This document shows, in pieces, positions 19,199 to 29,155 of a stretch of 45,154 bases of DNA (positions are counted from its first letter, which is position 1; each line of letters starts with the position of its first letter). The notes below the pieces were generated by a model. The model worked only from the letters and a program-made list of their open reading frames with translations. It searched no databases and was not told the origin of the DNA. This stretch comes from Balneolales bacterium (lineage in GTDB: Bacteria > Bacteroidota > Rhodothermia > Balneolales > Natronogracilivirgulaceae). The position numbers were made by a program, and so were the translations under genes. The stretch is taken from NCBI GenBank assembly GCA_007128855.1, contig SKWQ01000091.1:1-45154 (forward strand). Direction: 5' to 3'.

Positions 19199-20338
19199 CT
19201 AGTCCTCGCTGCCGGAACCATCTCCCGGTGCCGGCCCGGACGTCTGTCCCGGTGCCGGCCCTACTTCCTGCCGCAATGCCTCTTCCCTCTCCGCTGCTTC
19301 ACGGATACGCCGCTGTTCGCGCAGCCAGTCCGTCCATTCCCTGCTTTTTCTGCGATGCTCGGCGTATGTCTGCGAGAAACCGTGCCGCCCGTCCGGCCTG
19401 GCCACCATGAACATGTAGTTGTGCTCATCGGGATAGAGTGCGGCCCGGATCGAGGCAAACGAAGGGTTGGTAATGGGCCCCGGCGGCAGTCCGTGGATAC
19501 GGTAAGTGTTGTAAGGATGGTCGATGCGGTAGTCGGCAAATACCAGGCGGCTCCGCTCTCCCTTGGCGTAATTGACGGTGGGATCGGCCTGGAGGCGCCA
19601 ACGCCGGTTGAGACGGTTCCAGTACAACCCGCTGATGGCCGGCTTTTCATCATCGAAACGCGCCTCCCATTCAATGATGGAAGCCAGGGTGGTGATCTCA
19701 TCCACCGAACGTCCCAGCTCCCGCATGCGATCGGCATAGGGTTCGGCCACACGCGAGTCGAACTCCGACAACAGCCGCTCCAGCAGCCGATGCGGAGTGG
19801 ACGTCCAATACACCTCATAGGAATCTGGGAGGATGCGGCCGTAAAGTTGATGCGCTGAGATTCCATACTGGTTAAGGAGACTGGTATCACGCATGGCGTC
19901 TGCCAGTTCGGGCGTTTCAAACTGCATCTGGGCGGCAATGCGTTCTTTCAGCGCATCCTTGCTGGCTCCCGGCGGGATCCGGAGCATCATGGGATCCTGC
20001 AGTCCAAGCGCCAGCTTCGAGAAAAAGTCCTGATAGCCGACCGGACCGTCAAACACATAGCGCCCCTGGCTGAACCGCCGCCAGCCAAGGATGACGGACG
20101 CCCAACGAAGTTCATCGGGTCGGTACTCAAACCCGTTTTCGTCCATAAGCCCGATCAACTCCTCGAGATCGATTCCCTCGTGAATGAGCAGGACCGTATC
20201 TGCAGTTGGTGTTATTGCGGAATCACCCTGCAGGCGCCAGGTCCTCGAAACAAAGACAAGAAGGAATGAGAGCAGCAGGATTAAAGCGGCCAGGGCCCAC
20301 TCTCTTGCACGCAGATGGTTGAAATTCGAAATGATCAT
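19199..20338 (-). CDS. mltG: Endolytic murein transglycosylase
   Basis: 'LASIIEWEARFDDEKPAISGLYWNRLNRRWRLQADPTVNYAKG... HPYNTYRIHGLPPGPITNPSFASIRAALYPDEHNYMFMVARPDGRHGFSQTYAEH'. Confidence 0.94.
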   Translation of the reverse strand: MIISNFNHLRAREWALAALILLLSFLLVFVSRTWRLQGDSAITPTADTVLLIHEGIDLEELIGLMDENGFEYRPDELRWASVILGWRRFSQGRYVFDGPVGYQDFFSKLALGLQDPMMLRIPPGASKDALKERIAAQMQFETPELADAMRDTSLLNQYGISAHQLYGRILPDSYEVYWTSTPHRLLERLLSEFDSRVAEPYADRMRELGRSVDEITTLASIIEWEARFDDEKPAISGLYWNRLNRRWRLQADPTVNYAKGERSRLVFADYRIDHPYNTYRIHGLPPGPITNPSFASIRAALYPDEHNYMFMVARPDGRHGFSQTYAEHRRKSREWTDWLREQRRIREAAEREEALRQEVGPAPGQTSGPAPGDGSGSED

Positions 20339-20365
20339 TGATGCGTAAAACCGGTAATGCCGTTG

Positions 20366-20830
20366 CTAGTAGACTTCGATGATTTCCTCGTCCTTTCTCC
20401 GCGACTGTATCATGGCAACGATGGACGTGATGCCGTAAAGCAACAGGAACGCCGCCACGATGATGGAGATGATATCCGGGAACGTAAGCAGCAGTGCTGC
20501 GGCGAGCAGCGGGATCAGCGCCAGACCGACACCGCCGCTGAAAAGCGAACCCAGTCCGATCACCAGCAGAAAGAATGCGAAGAAGTAGGGTATGAACGAT
20601 GGAAAAACGAAAATGAATATACCGGTGATAACGGAGACGGCCACCAGCAGTGACGGGGCCCGGAATACCATGGAAAGAATCCCCGTGGCAATCAGGTAAC
20701 TGCCCAGGATATAATAGAGGGCATCGGGCCAGAGCAGGATGAGGATACCGGTCAGGATGGCCAGTATGGAGTTAAAGACCCGGCGTTTGCCCGAGTTGTT
20801 CTGCATGATGAAATGGATGTGTCTGGCCAT
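20366..20830 (-). CDS. DUF308/HdeD-like small membrane protein
   Basis: 154 aa, about 6 hydrophobic helices in a DUF308-like pattern. Confidence 0.5.
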   Translation of the reverse strand: MARHIHFIMQNNSGKRRVFNSILAILTGILILLWPDALYYILGSYLIATGILSMVFRAPSLLVAVSVITGIFIFVFPSFIPYFFAFFLLVIGLGSLFSGGVGLALIPLLAAALLLTFPDIISIIVAAFLLLYGITSIVAMIQSRRKDEEIIEVY

Positions 20831-20849
20831 TTGCCTGGGTTTGGTTTGT

Positions 20850-21728
20850 TCAGGGGGTAGCGTCCCAAAAATACAAAGAACTGCGGGTCAATAGAAACAC
20901 CCGGCTGCCGCTGCCGGCCACATCGCGCAGTGTTCCGGAAACATCCTGCGGCTTCACATTGCCGATATGTTCCCCGGTCATCGCAAACAGATGGATGACG
21001 CTTCCGGACAGCACCCAGATGACATTGTCGATGATCCGCACCCGTGACAGTTCGGGAAATGTGCCGATGGACGCCAGGTCCCGGCCGGAATCCGTCAGGA
21101 TCCGTACCGTTCCACTGCCCGAGTCAGTAATGAAAAGAGATTCACTGTAATAGACCATCCTATCCGGCGATTTCATGTCAGCCAGCTCAAAATGCTGCAG
21201 GTACCCCCCGTTGGCGTTGAAGTGGTAGATCCGATGCTCCCGGCTGTCCAGCACGAAAAGCTCCCCGAACTCATTGCTCGTGACATCCGAGGGTTGGAAG
21301 GATCCGGTACCGGGAACCCAGGATGGTACCGACACACTTCGCATGTATACAAGTTCCTCATCCAGTAGGATCACATCGCGGGAGGCCCGATTTACCACGG
21401 CGGTATAGGTATCCATGACCAGCGACAGTCCGTCCGGCTGCTCCAGTCCGGGAACGAGTACCTGCGGTGCCACGGATACCGAATCCACCAGAAAGGTGTA
21501 CAGGTTTCCGGAACCCGCATCGGTGACGAACAGCATCCCGTCCGGCCCCATCGCAGCGGAACGGATATCCTCAAAATCGCTGCTCAGTGTAACGGCAGGC
21601 AGGATCAACGTGTCCGGGGACTGATTGGAACCCGGCACACCGCCTGCCCGGGCTGATGCGCTCACGGTCAGGAGCATCAGAAACGCCAGCGGGACGATCA
21701 GATTAAGCGGTTGATGGACTATTCCCAT
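20850..21728 (-). CDS. Secreted beta-propeller (6-bladed/NHL-like) protein
   Basis: Signal peptide then repeated '...GMLFVTDAGSGNLYTF', 'GELFVLDSREHRIYHFNANGGYLQHF', 'ESLFITDSGSGTVRILTDSG' blades. Start chosen at ATG 21728, overlapping the preceding gene's stop. Confidence 0.7.
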   Translation of the reverse strand: MGIVHQPLNLIVPLAFLMLLTVSASARAGGVPGSNQSPDTLILPAVTLSSDFEDIRSAAMGPDGMLFVTDAGSGNLYTFLVDSVSVAPQVLVPGLEQPDGLSLVMDTYTAVVNRASRDVILLDEELVYMRSVSVPSWVPGTGSFQPSDVTSNEFGELFVLDSREHRIYHFNANGGYLQHFELADMKSPDRMVYYSESLFITDSGSGTVRILTDSGRDLASIGTFPELSRVRIIDNVIWVLSGSVIHLFAMTGEHIGNVKPQDVSGTLRDVAGSGSRVFLLTRSSLYFWDATP

Positions 21729-23353
21729 TCGACGAAGACCTGTCCGGTGAGTCCGCGCTCTACCGGTACGTTGCGCTGGATGAAATAATGGGCCGGCGGA
21801 CGGAACGGATCCACCCTGCCGGGATCCCATTCCCTGCTCCCTTCCCTGAGTTCGAACACCTTCAGGAGATAGCGTCCGGCAGGCACACGGGTGAACTCCG
21901 TTTCGCTGTTGAAGACGCGGTCGCCGATGACCACGCCCTGCTCGTCCAGCAGGCGCGCGCGGTGGCGGGTGGTATCGGTCCGGGGCGCCTCTACCCGGAC
22001 GCTCAGCGCGCCCAGCTCGTCCTCGAAGAGAATCCTGGGGGTGATGGAGACATGTTCCATGCGGTTTTCATCCCAGACCCGGATCTCGTAGTTCTCTCCC
22101 CGCCGCCATTCCCCGTCCGGGAACACCTCAAGAAACTGGTCCCGTACGCTGGCGTGCGGCCAGGGAGTGTGCGCCAGTTCGCTTTCCACCAATTCAAGGG
22201 AATCGAGCACTATCGGAGAGTCCTCAAGCAGCCTGGCATACCTGAATACAACCGGCTCGTCCGGAGCCACACCATACCGGCTTTCATTGGCAATGTAGCG
22301 GGCATAGGTGGTATCCGGCTCATCGGAACCGGGGAAAGGTTCGATATCGAAACCGGCGGCATTCCCGGCGGCATCGGTGATACCCTGCAGCTCGATATGG
22401 TAGACTGAGCCGTCGGGAAGCGGATTCCGGGCCTGGGCCATCAGGATGTTGGGGTTATCCGGGTCCACAAAGAGCGGGACCGCATCGGTTGCATGGGAGT
22501 GGTCGTCGTGGAAGATGGAGATACGGGCGTCATCCCCGATTTCCACATTCTTGCTGAAGCGGAGCCGGAGCCGGACCTCCGAAAGCATACCGACGGCCTC
22601 CAGCACTGGCGCTACGGTATCGGCTCGGATGATGAAGACCTTGCCGAGGTCCGCTTCCCCGTCCCTTTCCAGCACAAGGGTATCGGTCGGGAACGGCTGT
22701 GCGGCTTCCCGTTCACGGTCCCACCGGCGGTTCCGGTTCCTGTCATCCAGCCAGAATGCCATGTATTTGCCCTCGCGCAGGTACTGGAACTGCACCAGTC
22801 CGGAGGTGTCCGACTCGCCGACGTAGTTGGCTCCGGCGGAAAGGTCAACCGGATGGCGGTACAGAACGATGCGCTCCCCTTCTCTGCCCCTGCCGGTTCC
22901 GGCATCGCGGATCCGGGCGCTGATCTTTCCGTCATCGATATCGGGTCCGGTGGATACGGCCAGCTGAAATGGTGACGGGATGCGGTTGTTGCGGGTATCC
23001 GCCAGGTCGGTCCCGAGGGTGAAGATGATAGTGGTGGTGTCGGGCAGCGGATCCTCGAACCGCACCGTGGCCGTGCGGCGGCGCCAGCTGATATCGTAGC
23101 GGATGTTCAGGTCGGGCTCCATCCGGAAGGCCGTGCGGAAGCTGTTCCGGTTGATGTATTTGGAGAAGTGGAAGCGGATGCGGTCACCGTCGAACATGGT
23201 GGTTCGGGCAGCGGGCTCGGTCTCTTCGATCTCCGGGGGTGTGCGGTCGGCCGGCCCGCCGGTCGGCTGGGTGGGGGTTGCGCACTGATAGACCAGTATC
23301 ATCAGAAGGATCAGCGCGATGATGGAGGTCCAGCGGGTTGCGTTCGGGTACAT
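21719..23353 (-). CDS. SbsA Ig-like (Big_5) domain-containing putative lipoprotein
   Basis: 'MYPNATRWTSIIALILLMILVYQCATPTQPTGGPADRTPPEIEETEPAARTTMFDGDRIRFHFSKYINRNSFRTAFRMEPDL' lipobox-like Cys followed by an Ig-like domain pattern common in Bacteroidota; start set to ATG 23353. Confidence 0.8.
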   Translation of the reverse strand: MYPNATRWTSIIALILLMILVYQCATPTQPTGGPADRTPPEIEETEPAARTTMFDGDRIRFHFSKYINRNSFRTAFRMEPDLNIRYDISWRRRTATVRFEDPLPDTTTIIFTLGTDLADTRNNRIPSPFQLAVSTGPDIDDGKISARIRDAGTGRGREGERIVLYRHPVDLSAGANYVGESDTSGLVQFQYLREGKYMAFWLDDRNRNRRWDREREAAQPFPTDTLVLERDGEADLGKVFIIRADTVAPVLEAVGMLSEVRLRLRFSKNVEIGDDARISIFHDDHSHATDAVPLFVDPDNPNILMAQARNPLPDGSVYHIELQGITDAAGNAAGFDIEPFPGSDEPDTTYARYIANESRYGVAPDEPVVFRYARLLEDSPIVLDSLELVESELAHTPWPHASVRDQFLEVFPDGEWRRGENYEIRVWDENRMEHVSITPRILFEDELGALSVRVEAPRTDTTRHRARLLDEQGVVIGDRVFNSETEFTRVPAGRYLLKVFELREGSREWDPGRVDPFRPPAHYFIQRNVPVERGLTGQVFVEWE

Positions 23354-23982
23354 CAGCTGCGGACGTTGTATAACAGGTAAATGGTTACGGCTATGGCACT
23401 GGTGATGACGGCCGGCTCGGCGATCCGCCGGAAGAATGAGCGGCGACCCGATTGCTTCGTATGCTGGAATGCAGCCGGCGGCCACGTTCCGGTCACCTGT
23501 GCAGCCAGGCCGGCGGGAATCTCATCCTCACGGACAAACGAGGATTGCCATGTTTTTTGTATCTCACGGTCCGCATCCACCCAGGAAAAGAAGAGTTCGG
23601 AGCGGATGACGCGCCGGCTCACGCCATTGCCCTGCTCTGTCAGCAGGTTGTCCGGTTCCCACTGGATCCGGATGGCGTGATATCCTTCGCGATCGGCGGC
23701 TATGCGCACCCCACCCGCGATGAGGCCGGCGTGGATGCGGGAACGCACTCCGGCAGGAACGGCCATATCCAGGAAAACAGGCTGGGGGATAGCGTCCGTG
23801 TGCTCGCTGCCGGGACGGAGCAACCTGTCCTCATCCAGCCATTCCAGGATCACGCGCACCGTCTCATCGGCCGCGACCTCCTCATTCGTGGGCACCGCGG
23901 AATCAGAGGCGGGATCCGCCGTCCACGCAACTGCGGGAGAAAACATCAGTAAGACAAATAAAAACAAATATTTTCTTATCAT
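23353..23982 (-). CDS. Hypothetical secreted protein with C-terminal hydrophobic segment
   Basis: Signal peptide 'MIRKYLFLFVLLMFSPAVAWTA'; C-terminus 'RRSFFRRIAEPAVITSAIAVTIYLLYNVRS'. Start likely ATG 23982. Confidence 0.6.
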   Translation of the reverse strand: MIRKYLFLFVLLMFSPAVAWTADPASDSAVPTNEEVAADETVRVILEWLDEDRLLRPGSEHTDAIPQPVFLDMAVPAGVRSRIHAGLIAGGVRIAADREGYHAIRIQWEPDNLLTEQGNGVSRRVIRSELFFSWVDADREIQKTWQSSFVREDEIPAGLAAQVTGTWPPAAFQHTKQSGRRSFFRRIAEPAVITSAIAVTIYLLYNVRS

Positions 23983-24145
23983 GGATAAAACGGTGTGACC
24001 CTGAGACAAATCTTTTGACAATATAGGTCAAGAAGTTTTGAATTACGAACGCACCGACCTATGTTACAGGGGATAAATTCAAATCGAATAAAACAGATCG
24101 CTTCTTAAAAAAACGGCATTTGCCCTCTTTTTGCAATCGGATGTT

Positions 24146-25585
24146 ATGAGCAAGACAGAAATTCCGGATCCCGCCCTTTACACCGATCTGTACCAGCTTA
24201 CCATGGGCCAGGGCTACTTCAGGACCGGAAGGCATGAAAAAAACGCACATTTCGATTTTTTCTTTCGCAAGGCGCCGTTTGGCGGAGAGTTTGTGGTATT
24301 TGCCGGCCTGGCCGACCTGCTCGAGGTGCTGGAGCGCTTCCGTTTCACAGAGGACGAGATCGCGTGGCTGCGCGGGAATGGCTTCGGGGATGAATTTTGC
24401 GATCACCTGGCTGGCTACACTTTTAACGGGAGCATCACATCGGTGCGCGAAGGCGAGGTCGTCTTCCCCGGAGAGCCGGTCCTGACCGTGTCGGGCTCCC
24501 TCCTCTCCTGTCAGCTGGTGGAGACCCTGCTGTTGAACATCCTCAATTTCCAGTCGCTCATTGCCACCAAGGCGCGCCGGCTCCGCCTGGCTGCCGGCGA
24601 ATGCAAGCTGGTGGATTTCGGCCTTCGGCGGGGGCAGGGGACCGGTTCCATAGCCGCCTCGCGGGCCGCTGCCATCGGGGGATTTGATGCCACCTCGAAT
24701 GTGCTGGCCGGAAAGCGGTACGATCTTCCCGTTTCCGGAACCATGGCACATTCCTGGATTCAGTGCTTCGATAGCGAGCTGGAGGCGTTCCGGACCTACG
24801 CACGGTTGTATCCCGATTCATCCATCCTTCTGGTGGACACCTATGACACCATTGGATCCGGGCTGCCCAATGCCATTACGGTGGCCCGCGAACTGGAGCA
24901 GCAGGGGCATCGTCTGATCGGTATCCGCCTTGACAGCGGCAACCCGCTCACCCTTTCCCGCAAGGCGCGCACCATGCTGGACGATGCCGGCATGGACTAT
25001 GTCACCATTGCGGTGTCGGACCAGCTCGACGAGGAACGCATCACCGAACTGCGCGAGAATAATGCGCCTGTTGACGTTTTCGGCGTTGGCACCCGTCTCA
25101 TCACGGGTTACCCTGACGGCGCCCTTAGCGGAGTGTACAAAATATGCGACCTGGATGGACATCCCACCATGAAGTATACCGATGAAGCTTCCAAGAGCAG
25201 CCTGCCGGGCATCAAGGACATCGAACGGGAATCTGGCAATGATGGCCAGTTTGCACGGGATGTCATCCGGTTGGAGGATCCGCGCGGCAACAGAGGGTCC
25301 GGCCGCAAGGCAACGAACGGGCCTGGGGCCGGAAAAAATGCTGGACCGGTCTCCGGAAAATCCGGAAAGGACGCAACCGGCCGGACCGTGGAACACATCC
25401 GTTCGATCGTGTTTGAGAATGGCCGGACACGGGAACACACCGCTGATATCGCGGAAATCTCGAAGTTCAGTTCATCCCGCATCGACCGCCTGCCCGATCG
25501 GATCAAACGGCTGAACCGTCCCGAGCGTTATGATATTGCATTGGATAAACCACTGTTGTCGCTCATTGAAAAGCTCAAACCCTGA
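24146..25585 (+). CDS. pncB: Nicotinate phosphoribosyltransferase
   Basis: 'LYTDLYQLTMGQGYFRTGRHEKNAHFDFFFRKAPFGGEFVVFAGL', 'DFGLRRGQGTGSIAASRAAAIGGFDATSNVLAG', 'VSGTMAHSWIQCF', 'DVFGVGTRLITGYPDGALSGVYKI'. Confidence 0.95.
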   Translation: MSKTEIPDPALYTDLYQLTMGQGYFRTGRHEKNAHFDFFFRKAPFGGEFVVFAGLADLLEVLERFRFTEDEIAWLRGNGFGDEFCDHLAGYTFNGSITSVREGEVVFPGEPVLTVSGSLLSCQLVETLLLNILNFQSLIATKARRLRLAAGECKLVDFGLRRGQGTGSIAASRAAAIGGFDATSNVLAGKRYDLPVSGTMAHSWIQCFDSELEAFRTYARLYPDSSILLVDTYDTIGSGLPNAITVARELEQQGHRLIGIRLDSGNPLTLSRKARTMLDDAGMDYVTIAVSDQLDEERITELRENNAPVDVFGVGTRLITGYPDGALSGVYKICDLDGHPTMKYTDEASKSSLPGIKDIERESGNDGQFARDVIRLEDPRGNRGSGRKATNGPGAGKNAGPVSGKSGKDATGRTVEHIRSIVFENGRTREHTADIAEISKFSSSRIDRLPDRIKRLNRPERYDIALDKPLLSLIEKLKP

Positions 25586-25712
25586 ATCAAAAGAACCCAT
25601 GCCATCAGTACGCGATCGAACACCAGGAAGTAATATGCATCGGCCAGCAATATACATCGCTCAGAAAAGTTGAGGATGCACCGATAACCAGCAAATAATA
25701 CTTATATCAGTC

Positions 25713-26333
25713 ATGGATGCACTTTTAGTCACAGACGTTCAAAACGATTTCTGTCCCGGCGGCGCCCTTGCCATCCCCGACGGGGACCGGGTGGTTCCTG
25801 TTATCAACCGGCTGACCGAACTCTTTGAAGTGGTGCTTCACACGCAGGACTGGCATCCTGCAGGACATCACTCCTTCGCCTCGTCACATAAAGACAAAGA
25901 GCCGTTCGATGTGATCCCGTTGGACTACGGTGACCAGGTACTGTGGCCGGATCACTGCGTGCAGGGCACCGATGGCGCCGCATTCCATCCCGAACTGAAC
26001 ATCACCCGGAGCCAGCTTGTCCTGCGCAAGGGTTTCCGCAAGGAAATCGACTCCTATTCCGCCTTTTTCGAGAACGATCAGAAGACGGTTACGGGCCTGG
26101 GCGGCTACCTGCGAAACCGTGGAATCAAGACACTCTATGTGACTGGATTGGCAGCAGATTTTTGTGTAAAATGGACTGTTTTGGATGCCATGAAGGAGGG
26201 CTTCCATGTCAATATAGTTGAAGATGCGGTCCGGGGCATTGACCTCGACGGCTCACTGAAACAAGCTTGGAAGGAAATGCTCGGAGCAGGTGCCCGGAAA
26301 ATTTCCTCCGATACCCTTTTGCATCATAAATAA
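25713..26333 (+). CDS. pncA: Nicotinamidase
   Basis: 'DALLVTDVQNDFCPGGALAIPDGDRVVPVIN', 'TQDWHPAGHHSFAS', 'VTGLAADFCVKWTVLDAMKEGF' (Asp, Lys, Cys triad context). Confidence 0.95.
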   Translation: MDALLVTDVQNDFCPGGALAIPDGDRVVPVINRLTELFEVVLHTQDWHPAGHHSFASSHKDKEPFDVIPLDYGDQVLWPDHCVQGTDGAAFHPELNITRSQLVLRKGFRKEIDSYSAFFENDQKTVTGLGGYLRNRGIKTLYVTGLAADFCVKWTVLDAMKEGFHVNIVEDAVRGIDLDGSLKQAWKEMLGAGARKISSDTLLHHK

Positions 26334-26411
26334 CCATGTGTGGAAAAAGCAGTATACTCCACCAATTCACCGGACTTAAGGAAGGGATTACAGAATTTGC
26401 AGAACAATAGC

Positions 26412-27548
26412 ATGAAAACATTTGATGTCATCATTGCAGGCGGTGGTTTGGCCGGACTCGCAACAGCCGCTCAACTTGTTGAAAAGAACAAGGCGCTGAA
26501 GGTACTGGTTTACGAAGCGTATCAAATTGGCCAGGGTGCCTCCGGGGTGCCCGCGGGGATGGTCAATCCTGCAACAGGCCAGCGCGCAAGGATGGTCTGG
26601 AATGCAGAGGCGTGTTTCAAAATGCTGGATAAGCGGTTGGACCAGCTTTCTGCCAGTTCCAATACCGTACTCAAAAACCAGCATGGGATCCTGCGTCCGG
26701 CCATCGATGAAAACCTGGCGGAGAATTTCAGGATGTCATTAAAGAACACCCGCTGGCCCAAAGGATGGATCGAATGGCTTGAGCCGGATCAGGTGCGGCA
26801 GCGGGTACCGCAGCTCAAAGAAAGCTCCGGAGCCCTGTATATGGATAAGGGCAAGGTCGTCCGTACTCCGGAGTATCTCAATGCCTACAGCCGCTATCTC
26901 AAGGAAGCCGGCGTCACCTTCGTTTTTGGTGGCCCCTACTCCATAGATAATCGTGGCGATTGGTGCCTGAAGAACCGTAAAAATGCGTTTACCGCTCCTG
27001 TACTGGTGGTGACCACCGGTTACAAGGCAAAAGAAAACAAATACTGGTCAGAACTGCCTCTCAACTCCGTCAAAGGACAGCTTGCCATCTATTACTGCCC
27101 TGAGAATGTAGGCCATTTCCCGGCTGTGTCGGCCTATGGCTACATTGCACCGGTCGACGACCATCACCTGGCTGTCGGCAGCACATACGAGCACCATTTC
27201 CATGATGAGAATCCGGATGCCCGGGGGGCCGGCCTCCTCGATCAGAAACTGCTTGAACTGTTGCCCGATCTGTACCCAAAGTGCCAGCGTATCGGCCAAT
27301 GGTCGGGCATACGTGCCACGACGCCCGACCGGCTCCCAATTGCCGGTAAGCACTTCGAACGCAAAGGGCTGTACATCTATGCCGGTCTGGGCTCAAAGGG
27401 ACTGCTCTACTCGGAATTTGTCGCCTCCCTTCTTGCAACGCACATCACCGAGGGGAAGGACCTCCCCTACGAAATATCGCTTTACCGCTTTTCAAAGATG
27501 GAGGAACTGCGGGAGAAAGCCAGGGAAGATAACGAATCCGGTTCCTGA
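26412..27548 (+). CDS. FAD-dependent oxidoreductase (DAO family)
   Basis: 'MKTFDVIIAGGGLAGLATAAQLVEKN' GxGxxG Rossmann motif; C-terminal 'GLYIYAGLGSKGLLYSEFVASLLATHI'. Start reset to ATG 26412. Confidence 0.85.
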   Translation: MKTFDVIIAGGGLAGLATAAQLVEKNKALKVLVYEAYQIGQGASGVPAGMVNPATGQRARMVWNAEACFKMLDKRLDQLSASSNTVLKNQHGILRPAIDENLAENFRMSLKNTRWPKGWIEWLEPDQVRQRVPQLKESSGALYMDKGKVVRTPEYLNAYSRYLKEAGVTFVFGGPYSIDNRGDWCLKNRKNAFTAPVLVVTTGYKAKENKYWSELPLNSVKGQLAIYYCPENVGHFPAVSAYGYIAPVDDHHLAVGSTYEHHFHDENPDARGAGLLDQKLLELLPDLYPKCQRIGQWSGIRATTPDRLPIAGKHFERKGLYIYAGLGSKGLLYSEFVASLLATHITEGKDLPYEISLYRFSKMEELREKAREDNESGS

Positions 27549-27588
27549 AATTCACGGTGTTCACACCTGCAGTTTTATGTCAAACCGG

Positions 27589-29148
27589 TCAGAAGCGAAA
27601 TACAAATCCGCTCCAGGCGGCGGACAGGTTCATTCCTCCCTTTGATGAAGCGGGTGTGGTCATGAACCCGATACTGAACTCGAAATTACGCAAATCCAGT
27701 CCGGTACCGGCCGACAGGTTTATCCCGGAATAGCCGCCCATCCTCATTCCAATGCGAAGTGGCATCGCTTTGAGGATACGATACTCCGATCCCAGTGCCG
27801 TGTAGAGCCTTCTGCTGTTGACACCACGGTTGTTGATGCCTTTTCCGATATCCATCATTACCGTAAGCCGGGCCATGGTGAGCGACCCGCCTGCGTGGAC
27901 CATGGAAGTGAGTCCCACCCTGTGGTTGCTTACATCGCGTGGAGCAAAATTTCCGTAGATATCGCTGCCGATGCTGTCTTCCAGGACATAGTCCAGATAA
28001 TTTGAAAAGTCACCGTCAAACTCCTCTTCAATGTATTCGAAGTCGACGTTCAAGCCCTCCCAGAGAAAGGTGTCCCTGGCCCTGAAATCACCGGGTTTCC
28101 TGTTGAAGTTGATCCCTCCCAGGTCGGTTATCGCCAGGGAAGCCCTGAGAACCTGGGGGCCGGTCCCGATGACCGGCAGGGCGACATCCTTCATGTACCA
28201 CTCGAACGTGGCGCCGAGGTCGAGCCCGAACCCGATCCCCTGCACACCGCCGAGGTCGGAAAACGAGTCATCATCCAGGTAATCGTCCAGTACGGCATCC
28301 TTGTTACCCCGTACTCGCCGCTCCTCATAATAAGCCGTGAGATCATCTGTCAGGTTGCCGGTGGTCAGTATGAAGTACTCGAAGTCATGCACTACAGATG
28401 ATTCAAGATCACGACCGATCACCTGGAGCTGCGATTCCAGTCCCACCTTGATATAACCCATACCTAAAAGGATCTTTGGTGCAGCACCGGCGAAAACACG
28501 CATGGAGCCGGGGGTGTTATGCCGGGAATTATGCCACACTTCCATGGCATAACCGAACGAAAGCTCCCACATACCCAGGAGTTCGGTAGAGAAATCCACT
28601 TTTTTGGGATCCCCGAACACCTCGCTGCTGAGCCCGGTCAGCGCCATTTCGAACATACCCTTGCTCATTCCGGCACGACCCAGGGTCCGCGCCCTTGCGG
28701 CCACGCTGAAGGCCATATCATCCCTTCGGTAACTGGCACCGAGTGGGACCAAATCCACACCAAATCCGGCCCTTGATGCGGCATCCGCACCGGAACCGAA
28801 CCATTCGTCAGAGATCTGAAGCGCTCTGTGTGTGTCGATGGCATGCCCTTTGGTGAAATGCTTGTTATACACGCCGATGTTGACCAGGCTGCCTCCGGCA
28901 GAAGAGTGGATGCCTCCGATGATCCCAAAGCTGACCCGCGTGTTGCGATCGGAGATCATGAGGTTTGCGGGATTAACGAAATTGGCGTGATAGCCGGTGA
29001 TGTAGGAACTCCCGCCGCCGCCAAGTGCCGTACTGACCGAAGTACTGTGGCGTGCCTGAGCCTGTGTTCCATCCGCTGATGCCACTGATAACAGAAAAGC
29101 TGCTGAAACGCAAATGATGAGAATATGGATTGATCGGGACTTGGCCAT
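27589..29148 (-). CDS. DUF5723-like outer-membrane beta-barrel protein
   Basis: Signal peptide; 'STALGGGGSSYITGYHANFVNPANLMISDRNTRVSFGIIGGIHSSAGG...' and barrel-like C-terminus ending 'AAWSGFVFRF'. Confidence 0.65.
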   Translation of the reverse strand: MAKSRSIHILIICVSAAFLLSVASADGTQAQARHSTSVSTALGGGGSSYITGYHANFVNPANLMISDRNTRVSFGIIGGIHSSAGGSLVNIGVYNKHFTKGHAIDTHRALQISDEWFGSGADAASRAGFGVDLVPLGASYRRDDMAFSVAARARTLGRAGMSKGMFEMALTGLSSEVFGDPKKVDFSTELLGMWELSFGYAMEVWHNSRHNTPGSMRVFAGAAPKILLGMGYIKVGLESQLQVIGRDLESSVVHDFEYFILTTGNLTDDLTAYYEERRVRGNKDAVLDDYLDDDSFSDLGGVQGIGFGLDLGATFEWYMKDVALPVIGTGPQVLRASLAITDLGGINFNRKPGDFRARDTFLWEGLNVDFEYIEEEFDGDFSNYLDYVLEDSIGSDIYGNFAPRDVSNHRVGLTSMVHAGGSLTMARLTVMMDIGKGINNRGVNSRRLYTALGSEYRILKAMPLRIGMRMGGYSGINLSAGTGLDLRNFEFSIGFMTTPASSKGGMNLSAAWSGFVFRF

Positions 29149-29155
29149 AATGATT

